Source: Spirochaetales bacterium Spiro_10
Lineage (GTDB): Bacteria; Spirochaetota; Spirochaetia; Treponematales; Treponemataceae
DNA: 35,248 nt
Direction: 5' to 3'
NCBI GenBank assembly: GCA_001604405.1
Contig: LVBL01000044.1
Location: 1 to 35,248, forward strand
The notes beneath the pieces are model-generated. The model was not told the origin of the DNA. It worked only from the letters and a program-made list of their open reading frames with translations, and searched no databases. The translations under genes and the position numbers were made by a program. Positions 18,420 through 26,810 of the stretch are shown here, one piece after another (positions within the stretch are counted from its first letter, which is position 1; each line of letters opens with the position of its first letter).

Positions 18420-19541
18420 TTACTCTTTGATGAAAGCCATGAATGACGACTTGTTCTCGCGCGGACTCGTGGAGGGTCTGCCCAAGTCCGCCCGCGACTC
18501 CGTCGTGACGCGCACCTCGATGAGTTGCGGCCCGGTAAAACCGGACGAAAGCGCCTCGTCCAGCTCGCGGGCGGTGGTAACGACGGATACTGACCGGTAC
18601 CCGCAGGCAGACGCGACGGCCGAGATGTCCATGTCAAGAGCCACGGTCGGCTGCGCGCCTACGGATTCGTGCGCCCCGTTGTTGAGCACGATGTGCTGGA
18701 AATTCGCGGGATTTCTGGTTCCGATGATCGCCATGCCGCCCATGTGCATGAGCGTCGCCCCGTCTCCGTCGACGCATCTGACGATCCTGTCTTTCTTTTC
18801 GAGCGCGATGCCGAGCGCGATCTGGGAAGCGTGTCCCATCGAGCCGACCGTCAGGAAGTCGCTTCCGTGTCCCATGCCGTGTTTTTTTCGCAGCTCGTAG
18901 AGTTCCCGCGAGGCCTTCCCCGTCGTGGAGACGAAGATGTCGCGCTTGTCCGAGGCGAGAACTATCCGCTCGATGGCCTCTTCGCGCGAGAGATTCCCCG
19001 CCGGATCCTTTTTCTTCGCGAGCTTGTGGGGCGCGAACGTGTCCTTCCTGACTATGAACGCGTATGGCGCGCCCGTTTCGCCGATGCGGCGATAGCATTC
19101 CGAAACCTGGAGATCGAGTTCAGCCCTGTTATCCGAGAGTACGACCCAGGGAATCCCCATGGCGTCAAGCAATTCGCAGGTTACCTTTCCCTGCTTGACA
19201 TGCTGCGGCTCATCCTTGACGCCGGGCTCCCCGCGCCACCCGATGACGAGCACGAGGGGGATGTTGTAGACGTCCGGATCGACGAGGGAAAGGAGCGGGT
19301 TGACCGCGTTTCCGATTCCCGAGTTCTGCATGTACACGAGCGGTATCTTGCCGGTCGCGAGGTGATGCCCCGCGGCAAGCGCCACGGCGCTTCCCTCGTT
19401 CGCGGGAATGATGTGCCGCTCTTCGGGAACGGTATCGGTAACGTAGGCGCAAAAGTCCTTGAGGAGGGAGTCGGGCACGCCCGAGAAGAAGTCGGTTCCG
19501 TTTTTTTCGAGGAGGCCGTGAAAGTACGCGGGTTCAATCAT
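18420..19541 (-). CDS. aepY: Phosphonopyruvate decarboxylase
   Basis: This thiamine-diphosphate enzyme (373 residues) decarboxylates phosphonopyruvate to phosphonoacetaldehyde, the irreversible step that drives carbon-phosphorus bond formation. The N-terminal pyrimidine domain includes DFFSGVPDSLLK and PANEGSAVALAAG, with the cofactor-activating glutamate at about E49. The C-terminal diphosphate domain has the ThDP motif beginning CVDGDGATLMHMGG (about 257) and ending VLNNGAHES (NN near 287). No central domain is present, as is normal for phosphonopyruvate decarboxylases (about 375-380 residues). It lies 11 bases after pepM and 12 before pntC-aepT, in pathway order. Sulfopyruvate decarboxylase is the main alternative, but the neighbours argue against it. 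Confidence 0.94.
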   Translation of the reverse strand: MIEPAYFHGLLEKNGTDFFSGVPDSLLKDFCAYVTDTVPEERHIIPANEGSAVALAAGHHLATGKIPLVYMQNSGIGNAVNPLLSLVDPDVYNIPLVLVIGWRGEPGVKDEPQHVKQGKVTCELLDAMGIPWVVLSDNRAELDLQVSECYRRIGETGAPYAFIVRKDTFAPHKLAKKKDPAGNLSREEAIERIVLASDKRDIFVSTTGKASRELYELRKKHGMGHGSDFLTVGSMGHASQIALGIALEKKDRIVRCVDGDGATLMHMGGMAIIGTRNPANFQHIVLNNGAHESVGAQPTVALDMDISAVASACGYRSVSVVTTARELDEALSSGFTGPQLIEVRVTTESRADLGRPSTSPRENKSSFMAFIKE

Positions 19542-19552
19542 GCTCGGTATTC

Positions 19553-20851
19553 CTATTTCGTTCCGGGGATGAGTTCAAGTATCTGCTTGATCGGCATGCA
19601 CAGCGAGTCGGCTTCGAGGGACCGTTCGTGCTCTAGGATAGAACGGGCGACGGTAAGCATCGCGGGGTACGAGGCGCGCAGCATGTGGTTCGCGTAAATG
19701 ACGATATTGGCTCCCCATTCCCTCAACTGGTCCTCGGTAAACTGATTATAGGTGGTCGGGACGAGCACTATCGGGACGTTTTTGTATTCCTTGCGGAATT
19801 CGAGGCAGAATTCCCGGATGTCCTCCCCGTTTTTTTCCTTGCTGTGGATCATCACCCCGTCCGCGCCCGCCTTGACGTACGCGGATGCGCGCTTGAGCGC
19901 GTCCGACACGGGAAATCCCGCGATAAGGCTTTCGAGGCGCGCGATGATCATGAAATCCTTCGTGACCTGGGCCTTTTTCCCCGCGCTGATCTTCTCGGAG
20001 AATTCGGGGATGTCGGCCAGTTGCTGTTGGACATCCGTCCCGAAGAGGGAGTTTTTCTTGAGTCCGACCTTGTCCTCGATTATCACGGCCGAGACCCCGT
20101 TCCGCTCAAGCGTACGGACGGTGAATACGAAGTGCTCGGACTTGCCGCCGGTATCGCCGTCGAAGATGATCGGTTTCGTCGTGCACTCGAGTATGTTCGT
20201 CAAATCCTGCAGTCTGGTGGTCAGATCGACGGCCTCGATATCAGGCTTCCCCTTGCAGGTCGAGTCGGTGAGACTGGACGACCACATGCCGTCGTAACTG
20301 TGTACGCCGTCTTCCTTGACTATCTCGGTGTTCTCTATGATGAGCCCCGAAAGGCCCGAATGCGCCTCCATGATCCTGACTATCGGTTTGGCCTGTATGA
20401 GCCGTCTGAGGGTCTTCATGCGGATCTCGGGCGTCGTTCCCAGCGACTTCAGCGTCTCGCTGAGCGCGGTCGAGTTGATCCCCTTGGTATAGGGGACCTC
20501 GACCACCTCGCCGCCGAGCTCCTTCATGGTCGAAATAACCTCGTCGCGAATCTTGCTTAAAGGTCCCGTTTTCCAGTCGTCACCGTGGATAATGCAGTCC
20601 GGCTTGTACTTTCTGAGATTCGGGACATAGCTCCAGTCTTCCTGCGGCACGACACGGGCGACGCCCTTGAGGTTTTCGACCACCTGTTTTCGCTGTTCGT
20701 ACGAGAGATAGGGCAGCCGCTTGTGGAGGGCAATGGCCGAATCCGTCAAGAGGCCGACGGTAACCTCGCCGATCTTCGCGGCCTCGTTCAGGATATTGAT
20801 TATTCCCGGGTGGATGATATCGGCGGTCATGCCGAGATAGACGGTTTTCAT
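19553..20851 (-). CDS. pepM: Phosphoenolpyruvate mutase with N-terminal nucleotidyltransferase-like domain
   Basis: The C-terminal part (about residues 145-432) is PEP mutase, which rearranges phosphoenolpyruvate to phosphonopyruvate, the entry to phosphonate synthesis. It shows DGDTGG (231-236), the diagnostic [10 protein letters not shown] (259-268; pattern EDK-x5-NS that separates mutase from isocitrate-lyase relatives), and IARLES. The first roughly 135 residues resemble a TagD-type cytidylyltransferase: [24 protein letters not shown]. There the usual HxGH catalytic motif reads HPGI (residues 14-17), so this domain may be inactive or altered. The ATG at 20851 has GAGGT upstream and begins the conserved region; the open frame upstream is discarded. 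It is the first gene of the phosphonate trio. Confidence 0.95.
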   Translation of the reverse strand: MKTVYLGMTADIIHPGIINILNEAAKIGEVTVGLLTDSAIALHKRLPYLSYEQRKQVVENLKGVARVVPQEDWSYVPNLRKYKPDCIIHGDDWKTGPLSKIRDEVISTMKELGGEVVEVPYTKGINSTALSETLKSLGTTPEIRMKTLRRLIQAKPIVRIMEAHSGLSGLIIENTEIVKEDGVHSYDGMWSSSLTDSTCKGKPDIEAVDLTTRLQDLTNILECTTKPIIFDGDTGGKSEHFVFTVRTLERNGVSAVIIEDKVGLKKNSLFGTDVQQQLADIPEFSEKISAGKKAQVTKDFMIIARLESLIAGFPVSDALKRASAYVKAGADGVMIHSKEKNGEDIREFCLEFRKEYKNVPIVLVPTTYNQFTEDQLREWGANIVIYANHMLRASYPAMLTVARSILEHERSLEADSLCMPIKQILELIPGTK

Positions 20852-20886
20852 ACGTACCTCGTTAGTTAAGCGGTGTTGCGCGGGAC

Positions 20887-20916
20887 ATACTACCCGGTTA
20901 AATCGCCGTTCGGCAA
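20887..20916 (-). promoter_or_regulatory. Possible promoter of pepM-ppd-pntC
   Basis: On the minus strand TTGCCG (20916-20911) is followed after 18 bases by TAGTAT (20892-20887), within the 100-base gap between the UDP-glucuronate decarboxylase gene and pepM. The -35 half also forms a short inverted repeat (GCCG-AA-CGGC). The match is modest, but the gap is the largest in this series of genes. Confidence 0.35.
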
Positions 20917-20951
20917 GGGGCAAAATGGGTTCGCGGTCACACGCGCGTCAT

Positions 20952-21914
20952 TTACAGGAATTGCCTGAAATACTCTATGGTTCTTCGCAATCCCGACTCA
21001 AGGTCGACTTTGGGCTCCCAACCGAGGTTTTCTTTCGCCAGGGAAATGTCCGGTTTTCGCTGCCGGGGATCGTCCGCGGGAAGGGGCTCATGTCGGATGC
21101 GCGACCGTCCTCCCACCAGGGAGATGATCTTTTCGGCAAGTTCAAGCATGGTGAATTCCCCCGGATTTCCCATGTTGATCGGGCCGGTTACGGACGGATC
21201 CGAATCCATCATCGCGATCAGGCCGTCAACAAGATCGTCAACGTAGCAGAAGGATCTTGTTTGCGTACCATCCCCGTATATCGTTATTTCATCCCCTTTG
21301 AGCGCCTGCATGATGAAATTGCTCACGACGCGACCGTCGTTTGGATGCATCCTCGGTCCGTACGTATTGAAGATTCGCACGACCTTTATCTTCACGCCAT
21401 TCTGGCGGTGATAGTCGAAAAAAAGCGTCTCCGCGCAGCGTTTGCCCTCGTCGTAGCAGGAGCGCAGTCCGATCGGGTTTACGTTGCCCCAATAGCTTTC
21501 TACTTGCGGATGAACGGAGGGGTCGCCGTAAACCTCGCTCGTCGACGCCTGAAGGATTCGCGCGCCGGTTCGCTTCGCCAGACCGAGCATGTTGATGGCG
21601 CCATGCACGCTCGTCTTTGTCGTTTGAACGGGATCGTGCTGGTAGTGCGGCGGACTTGCCGGACACGCAAGATTGAAAATCCGGTCAACCTCGACGTAAT
21701 ACGGAAAGGTTATGTCGTGCCGTACCAGCTCGAAATACGGGTTGCCGATCAGGTGCGAGACGTTTCTTTTTTGGCCGGTAAAGAAATTGTCGAGGCACAA
21801 GACGTCATGCTTCGTTTCGATCAGCCTGTCGCACAAATGGCTTCCGATAAAACCGGCGCCGCCCGTGACAAGGGCCCTCGTATTCAGCGAATAAGCCATT
21901 TTTTTGTCGTTCAA
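20952..21914 (-). CDS. UDP-glucuronate decarboxylase (UDP-xylose synthase)
   Basis: This extended short-chain dehydrogenase (320 residues from the chosen start) converts UDP-glucuronate to UDP-xylose with bound NAD. It has the NAD motif [16 protein letters not shown], the signature [11 protein letters not shown] and [10 protein letters not shown] typical of UDP-xylose synthases, catalytic [10 protein letters not shown], and the Y-x3-K pair (Y154, K158) in [18 protein letters not shown] and [10 protein letters not shown] follow. The preferred start is TTG at 21914 because AGGAGAGG precedes it at good distance. ATG at 21899 lacks a ribosome-binding site and GTG at 21941 is longer than the family. 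Its substrate is supplied by the UDP-glucose dehydrogenase gene 6 kb to the right. Confidence 0.93.
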   Translation of the reverse strand: MNDKKMAYSLNTRALVTGGAGFIGSHLCDRLIETKHDVLCLDNFFTGQKRNVSHLIGNPYFELVRHDITFPYYVEVDRIFNLACPASPPHYQHDPVQTTKTSVHGAINMLGLAKRTGARILQASTSEVYGDPSVHPQVESYWGNVNPIGLRSCYDEGKRCAETLFFDYHRQNGVKIKVVRIFNTYGPRMHPNDGRVVSNFIMQALKGDEITIYGDGTQTRSFCYVDDLVDGLIAMMDSDPSVTGPINMGNPGEFTMLELAEKIISLVGGRSRIRHEPLPADDPRQRKPDISLAKENLGWEPKVDLESGLRRTIEYFRQFL

Positions 21915-21961
21915 TTTCCTCTCCTTGCGCACATGAAACACGGTATATCGCGCGAATGGTA

Positions 21962-21990
21962 TTCAATTTTTGTTCAGCCTGTGCTATTGT
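21962..21990 (+). promoter_or_regulatory. Possible extended -10 promoter of the P-loop protein gene
   Basis: TGCTATTGT gives an extended -10 (TATTGT at 21985-21990). A weak -35 TTCAAT (21962-21967) lies 17 bases upstream. The predicted start near 21997 is only about two bases from the ATG at 21999, and no Shine-Dalgarno sequence is visible. Confidence 0.35.
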
Positions 21991-21998
21991 TTCGTTCG

Positions 21999-22679
21999 AT
22001 GATGCTGATCGAGTTTACGGGCGTTCCGGGAAGCGGAAAAACGTACCTGTGCGGAATTATGGCCGATATGCTCCGCGATCACGGCCTTGCCGTCTCGACG
22101 CCCCTTGACGGCCTTGCCGGGATGTCGCCCCTGATAAGGATACCCCGCAAATTTGCCAGGATCGCCCTGTTCGGCCTTGCCCATGCCGTCCACTCCCTTC
22201 GCCTGTATTATACCATAGCCAGAACGGGACAGTCGAGTGTTTTGGACACAGTCCGCTCATTGGCGACGATCCTGTTCGTATTGAGCGAGATCGACACGCA
22301 CAGACGGCGCGACGGCATACTCCTTCTTGACCAGGGCGTAGCACAGTCGGTTTTCACGGTTTTTTACGCGGCCACTTCCGAGATTGACTGCACGGATTTC
22401 AACGGGCTTCCCGTTCCGGACCTGCTCGTCGAGGTGGACGCGGGCGACTCGCAGGTCCGCGAAAGGCTCGAGGGCAGGCTTGGAAGACAAAGCCGTGTGG
22501 AACGTGACGGCAATGACGGAGTAGCGCGTGCCCGTACTGCCATGGAGCGAATGAGAAAAACCGGGTTCTATGCCTTGATTCCGCGGAAGGAATCGCTTGT
22601 AAACGAAGGTTCCACGGAAAACGGCGGAATCGAATGCGCGCTTGACGCGATTGTAAAGAGGATACTTCATGACAAGTAA
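21999..22679 (+). CDS. P-loop nucleotide-binding protein, thymidylate-kinase-like fold
   Basis: The 226-residue protein opens with a Walker A motif FTGVPGSGKTYL (P-loop about residues 8-15) and has DGILLLDQG as a probable Walker B region, followed by a strand LLVEVDAG. This is the layout of small nucleoside or polysaccharide-linked kinases. The middle (about 60-100) is hydrophobic and the C-terminal third is basic, with GRLGRQSRVERDG as a possible LID. The substrate is unknown; proteins of this kind recur in glycan loci, where a sugar or lipid kinase role is guessed. The ATG pair at 21999/22002 is chosen because upstream in-frame sequence is antisense to the decarboxylase gene. It overlaps the next glycosyltransferase by 11 bases. 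Confidence 0.75.
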   Translation: MMLIEFTGVPGSGKTYLCGIMADMLRDHGLAVSTPLDGLAGMSPLIRIPRKFARIALFGLAHAVHSLRLYYTIARTGQSSVLDTVRSLATILFVLSEIDTHRRRDGILLLDQGVAQSVFTVFYAATSEIDCTDFNGLPVPDLLVEVDAGDSQVRERLEGRLGRQSRVERDGNDGVARARTAMERMRKTGFYALIPRKESLVNEGSTENGGIECALDAIVKRILHDK

Positions 22680-23790
22680 CGTAAAATCGAGACCGAGAAT
22701 CGGCATTTTCACGAGGCCGATCGACAAGGGCACGAGTGGCAGCGGACATCATCTCCTCGAGATAGTCCGCCATATTCTCGACATAAACGAGCGGGAGAAG
22801 TCATTCGATATCCGTCTGATTCATTACCTCAAGGGAACGGCGGACGTATACGGGAGGGCTCCCGAGATTATCATTCCGAGAAGCCCCGTTTCCGCCGCCC
22901 GCGTGTTGAGACAATGGGATTTTGACGTATTGCATCACAGCCCGCTTACCGTGTTTTCACCCGTTTTTGGCCTGCGTGCGCGCCGGGTCGCCACGATTCA
23001 CAGCGCGGAGCCCAACATAATTCCGCAATACTACACCAGGCTGGAACGCGCGCACGCGAAATACCTCAAACCCGTGTACGCGAGGAAGATGGACCATATC
23101 TTCACCGTTAGCGGGACGAGCAAGGCTTATTTCGCGGAACACTGGGGCGTGAACCCGGATCGCGTGTCCGTGTGCTATAACGCCGTGTCTCCCGCGTACC
23201 GACGGATCGAGTCACCGCTCTCGGTCCCCGCGAAATACGGCATTCGCGGACGGTACGTTTTTCACGTCAGCAAGTTCTCGCACAGGAAAAATCCCTGGTG
23301 CATACTCAACGCCTTCGGCGAGCTCGCGAGCCGGGAAACGACGAAGGACGTGACACTCGTCATTGCCGGCAGCGGATGGAAAAACGACGAGGTGCTCTCG
23401 TTTGTCAACGAGCGGGGACTTGCTGACAAGGTCGTCTTTACCGGCTTTACGCCCGAGGAAGACGTCGTGGAACTCTATAACGGGGCGCAGGCCTTCGTCT
23501 TTCCCTCGCGCGCGGAGGGTTTCGGCATGCCGAACGTCGAGGCCATGGCCTGTGGGTGTCCCGTCGTGACCACGAGGGCGTTCGCGATACCGGAGATCGT
23601 CGGCGACGCGGCCATCGTCGTGGACGACCCCGAGGACTTTCGGGGCGTGGCGTCGGGGCTGAGCCGGATACTGACCGATCCGGCCGTCCGGGCGTCGCTG
23701 GTGGAACGCGGCCTCGAGAGGGCAGCTTCGTTTTCCTGGGACGCGAGCGCCCGCACGATTCTCGGCGTGTATGCCTCTCTAGTCAGGTGA
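22669..23790 (+). CDS. GT4-family glycosyltransferase
   Basis: This 373-residue GT-B enzyme probably adds one sugar, perhaps mannose given the GDP-mannose gene nearby, to the growing glycan. Features are the N-terminal glycine-rich acceptor loop KGTSGSGHHLLEIV, VATIHSAEPNIIP, then TVSGTSKAYFAEHWGV. The donor domain has FHVSKFSHRKNPWCILNAF, VIAGSGWKN, VVFTGFTPEEDVVELYNGA and the E-x7-E region EGFGMPNVEAMACGCPVV. The layout resembles mannosyltransferases of the WbaZ/MtfB type, but the donor cannot be fixed by sequence. It is translated with the P-loop protein (11-base overlap) as a two-gene unit running against the flanking minus-strand series. Its end lies 9 bases from the convergent gene. Confidence 0.92.
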   Translation: MTSNVKSRPRIGIFTRPIDKGTSGSGHHLLEIVRHILDINEREKSFDIRLIHYLKGTADVYGRAPEIIIPRSPVSAARVLRQWDFDVLHHSPLTVFSPVFGLRARRVATIHSAEPNIIPQYYTRLERAHAKYLKPVYARKMDHIFTVSGTSKAYFAEHWGVNPDRVSVCYNAVSPAYRRIESPLSVPAKYGIRGRYVFHVSKFSHRKNPWCILNAFGELASRETTKDVTLVIAGSGWKNDEVLSFVNERGLADKVVFTGFTPEEDVVELYNGAQAFVFPSRAEGFGMPNVEAMACGCPVVTTRAFAIPEIVGDAAIVVDDPEDFRGVASGLSRILTDPAVRASLVERGLERAASFSWDASARTILGVYASLVR

Positions 23791-23799
23791 GACGGCGTT

Positions 23800-24864
23800 T
23801 CAGAAGTCCCTGACGAGGTGCAAAATGGACTCGAGCCGTTCGTCGAGTCCGCGCGCCTGTTCGACGTACGCGTCAAAGGCGTTTCCGGCGATTCTCCTTC
23901 GTTCGGCCTCGTTTTCCAGATAGTACGTCCCTTTTTCCACGAGATCCTCGCCGTCCCACGAAAAAGGCACGTACGTTTCGCCCGGAACGAACGCGTTCGG
24001 CCATGTTTCCAGGTGTCCCATGTCGGGTTTCAGAAGGAGGCTGCCGTTGAGCACCGCCTCGAAGTCCCGGAAGCAGACCTCGCCCCAGCCGAAGGGGCTC
24101 AGGGTGATTTTCGCGTGCCTTATCTCGCGGTTGTACTGGTTTTGCGGGACTTTGCCTACGAGAAAGCGGGGATTGTCCCGAATGCGGTCAAGAAGGATCG
24201 TTCTGTGATAGAGCAGGGTGGGCCTCTTCGGCCCACCCCAGCGAGCGTGGATGTCGCAGATGCCCTCGTTAACGGGAAATTCCGCGGGAAGCGAGCGCGA
24301 CTTGTGAAAGGGCTTCGCCGCACGCGCGTTTGTCATGCGGGCGAGCGCGACGGCAAGGCGCTGGCGGTATTTCAGTTTGGGAAAGTCCCCTATGCCGATA
24401 TTCCAGGAAACGCGAAGCTTGTCCAACAAAGCGGGGTCCGTTACCGCTTGGCGCTTTATCGGCTCCGGGTCTTCGATGCCGTGATCGGCATGATAATGCT
24501 CAGTAAAAAGCTCGTCGCCGTACAGCGTACGGGTATAGATGGATCGGTCCTTAAAAAGGCTCTTGTTGAAAAAAAGGTCGACGAACGGCAGGACCTCGGG
24601 GCGAAGTATGCCGCCACCCGCGTTGCCGTTAAAGAAAAAGATGGTTCGGTATTTGTCCCGCAACCGCGCGAGCAGATCAAGATCCACGCGGTCCGGCTTC
24701 AGGAACCACCTGTCCATGAAAAGCACGCGGTTCCTGTCGCGCGTAAGGCAGTAGCGGGGATCACGCGTGAAATCGAACAAACCGGAATGCCTCGAGAACA
24801 GGAACGGTTTCAGGCTGTGAAAAAGGCTGATCCTGTCATAAAAGGAAAGTATCGTGATCTTCAT
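23800..24864 (-). CDS. Putative glycosyltransferase of uncertain family (exostosin/CgeB-like C-terminus)
   Basis: I do not recognise the family with certainty. The 354-residue protein has a poorly conserved N-terminal half: MKITILSFYDRISLF, VLFMDRWFLKPD, IFFFNGNAGGG. The more typical C-terminal half reads IRHAKITLSPFGWGEVCFRDFEAVLNGSLLLKPD followed by ETWPNAF and YVPFSWDGEDLVEK. Such a segment, with an E-x-x-x-A block near a substrate loop, resembles the nucleotide-sugar site of exostosin- and CgeB-like glycosyltransferases. A strong ribosome-binding site (AAGGAGGT, 6 bases before ATG) and position directly after the ABC flippase gene make it the last gene of the regulator-led operon. A role in transferring an unusual group, such as phosphonate, cannot be excluded. 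Confidence 0.7.
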   Translation of the reverse strand: MKITILSFYDRISLFHSLKPFLFSRHSGLFDFTRDPRYCLTRDRNRVLFMDRWFLKPDRVDLDLLARLRDKYRTIFFFNGNAGGGILRPEVLPFVDLFFNKSLFKDRSIYTRTLYGDELFTEHYHADHGIEDPEPIKRQAVTDPALLDKLRVSWNIGIGDFPKLKYRQRLAVALARMTNARAAKPFHKSRSLPAEFPVNEGICDIHARWGGPKRPTLLYHRTILLDRIRDNPRFLVGKVPQNQYNREIRHAKITLSPFGWGEVCFRDFEAVLNGSLLLKPDMGHLETWPNAFVPGETYVPFSWDGEDLVEKGTYYLENEAERRRIAGNAFDAYVEQARGLDERLESILHLVRDF

Positions 24865-24891
24865 GCCGTGACCTCCTTAGCGGGCATAGTC

Positions 24892-26667
24892 CTAATCATT
24901 GGGGAACAACTCGGTGTACGTTCCCCGTCGCTGGACGGTTCCCTTCTCGATCATGAAGATCTCGTCGCATTTCCTGAGCGTCGTTAGCCGGTGGGCGATA
25001 AGAATGATGGTCTTTTTCCCCGAAAGGCCGTCTATCGCCTGCATGACGTCGAGCTCCGTCTGGTTGTCCAACGCGCTCGTCGCCTCGTCCATGACGAGAA
25101 CGGAGGGGTCGCGGTACAGCGCGCGCGCGATACCGATGCGCTGCCGTTGCCCGCCGGAAAGCCTGATTCCGCGCTCGCCGATCACCGTGTCGTATTTTTC
25201 GGGAAGCTCGCCCGAGATGAAGTCGTCAATCTGGGCGAGCGAAGCGGCTCTCCGCACCGCCTCCATGTCGATGTCCTCGCGGGGAATTCCGAACGCTATG
25301 TTTGCGGAGATCGAATCGTTCGACAGATAGATGTTTTGGGGTACATACCCGAGGTTTTGCTGCCACTTTCTGATATTGGACGCGCATATCTCGGTTCCGT
25401 CGATCGCTATCGTTCCGCCCTGCGGAATCAGAAGGCCCAGGATGATATCCACGAGCGTCGTCTTGCCCGAACCGGTTTTACCCGCGAAGCCGACAAGGGT
25501 ATTCGACCGTATGGTAAGCGAAATCCCGTCGATGACGCGTTTGTCGGAAACCGTGCCGTATGAAAACACGATGTTCCTGAGCGTAATTTCACGTGAAAAT
25601 TCCAGCCGTTCCGAGGTTTTCTCGATATTGTCCCGATCGAGCGACGCAAAGGCGAATTCGCCAGCGATTCTCGTCGCCGCCGGCATACTGTACTTGAACT
25701 TGCTGAAGGCCCTGAACAGGTTCTGGACCGCGGGCATGAGCCGATAGCCGGCGTACGCGTACACGCTGATCGAGGAAATCACCGACTTGAAATCGTCGGT
25801 GTTGCTGATCATGAGCATGATGAAAAACAGTATGGAACTGAATGACACGACCTCAAGGACGTATTTCGGCACGATCCCAATTATCTCTTCCTTGACGACG
25901 TTGTGCGACAGCAACTTTGAGGGCGGAATGTACGACGATATGAAGGAATGCTCGCACCCGGAAATCTTGGTTTCCTTGATGCCCCAAAAGGCCTCGTTTA
26001 CCACCTGAGACTGGATTCTGCTCAGCTCGAAACGTTCCGCGCCAAGCCGCCCGACTTCCTTCTTGACGAAGAAATAGATGAAGCCGTACACGAAGACGAG
26101 AAGGGCTGTTATGAAAAACGTCGCGAAGGGATTGATGTAAAAGAGAAAGGCGGTTAAGAGAACTATCTGGAATACGAAGGAAAGGATGATCACGACCTGC
26201 ATGAGCGTGCCCGTAATCATGCGCTCAATCTCTCCGTTGATGTTCTTGACGAAATCGTAGCTGTTCTTGTTGAGGAAGAAGGGATATTTTTGCGATATGT
26301 AAATCTTGAAAAGTTTCAATGAGAGCGTGTGACGCCTCATGCTCGTGAACCTGTTTTGCATGTAGGCATACATGACGGAATACGCGTTGCGTAAAACGAC
26401 GAATGCGAACATCAGCATGCCGAGAGCGAAGAGAAACGACCTGTTGGTCGTGAATCCGAAAAAGGAGTACGCCCACGCGAGATACTTGTTCGTTTCGATC
26501 AGTTCGGGCTGCGAGGCGACGGCGATGAACGGCATGATGGAGCTTACGCCCAGCGTCTCGATTATGCCGAGACCGATCGCGCCAAACCCGAGCAACAGGA
26601 GAAAAAACTTCTCCCTTTTTTCCATGAGCGAGACTATGCTCGCGATCTGTCGGTATACGGATCTCAT
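24892..26667 (-). CDS. ABC transporter with fused membrane and ATPase domains (PglK-like lipid-linked glycan flippase)
   Basis: The 591-residue half-transporter probably dimerises and flips an undecaprenyl-linked oligosaccharide across the inner membrane. The first roughly 330 residues hold six hydrophobic segments, beginning IETLGVSSIMPFIAVASQPELIETN, a stretch characteristic of PglK-like flippases. The ATPase domain has Walker A GFAGKTGSGKTT, Q-loop YVPQNIYLS, signature LSGGQRQRIGIARAL, Walker B VLVMDEATSALD, and switch histidine in LIAHR. It stands in for the missing Wzx. The start codon ATG overlaps the stop of a 48-codon small ORF as ATGA; otherwise the ribosome-binding site is weak. A lipid A exporter (MsbA) is the alternative, but glycan context favours PglK. 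Confidence 0.9.
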   Translation of the reverse strand: MRSVYRQIASIVSLMEKREKFFLLLLGFGAIGLGIIETLGVSSIMPFIAVASQPELIETNKYLAWAYSFFGFTTNRSFLFALGMLMFAFVVLRNAYSVMYAYMQNRFTSMRRHTLSLKLFKIYISQKYPFFLNKNSYDFVKNINGEIERMITGTLMQVVIILSFVFQIVLLTAFLFYINPFATFFITALLVFVYGFIYFFVKKEVGRLGAERFELSRIQSQVVNEAFWGIKETKISGCEHSFISSYIPPSKLLSHNVVKEEIIGIVPKYVLEVVSFSSILFFIMLMISNTDDFKSVISSISVYAYAGYRLMPAVQNLFRAFSKFKYSMPAATRIAGEFAFASLDRDNIEKTSERLEFSREITLRNIVFSYGTVSDKRVIDGISLTIRSNTLVGFAGKTGSGKTTLVDIILGLLIPQGGTIAIDGTEICASNIRKWQQNLGYVPQNIYLSNDSISANIAFGIPREDIDMEAVRRAASLAQIDDFISGELPEKYDTVIGERGIRLSGGQRQRIGIARALYRDPSVLVMDEATSALDNQTELDVMQAIDGLSGKKTIILIAHRLTTLRKCDEIFMIEKGTVQRRGTYTELFPND

Positions 26668-26810
26668 GTGATCACCGCTCGGCGGTACGCGCGACTATTT
26701 GTATAACGAGACCCGGTACCCGGACTTGCCTGCATATAGTGTTTCTTCAAAAAAATCCTCCGTATCGTTCGCCAGGACCAATTTCCGGCGCGCGTGTGTT
26801 TTTTATTCAT
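26664..26810 (-). CDS. Possible small basic protein (48 residues) between the DUF4230 and ABC genes
   Basis: An ATG at 26810, lying within the last codons of the DUF4230 gene, opens a 48-codon frame that ends in a TGA overlapping the ABC transporter ATG (ATGA). It thus fills precisely an otherwise 135-base gap in a tightly packed operon. The product is strongly basic, starting MNKKHTRAGNWSWRTIRRIF, with no signal peptide. The ribosome-binding site is weak (GGGA). It may be a real small protein, or only a leader whose translation couples the two flanking genes. Conservation in relatives would decide. Confidence 0.35.
   Translation of the reverse strand: MNKKHTRAGNWSWRTIRRIFLKKHYMQASPGTGSRYTNSRAYRRAVIT

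Noticed and set aside
20925-21998. Plus-strand open frame upstream of the P-loop protein
   Set aside because: It is antisense to the UDP-glucuronate decarboxylase gene and reads like random translation; the P-loop domain starts right at 21999.
23782-23814. Inverted repeat GTCAGG/CCTGAC around the convergent junction, considered as bidirectional terminator
   Set aside because: Arms are only 6 bases with a 21-base loop and no T-run on either strand.
23818-24987. A 389-codon plus-strand open frame opposite the unusual glycosyltransferase
   Set aside because: No domain is recognisable, and the opposite strand has an ideal ribosome-binding site and a glycosyltransferase-like motif, so this is judged a shadow.
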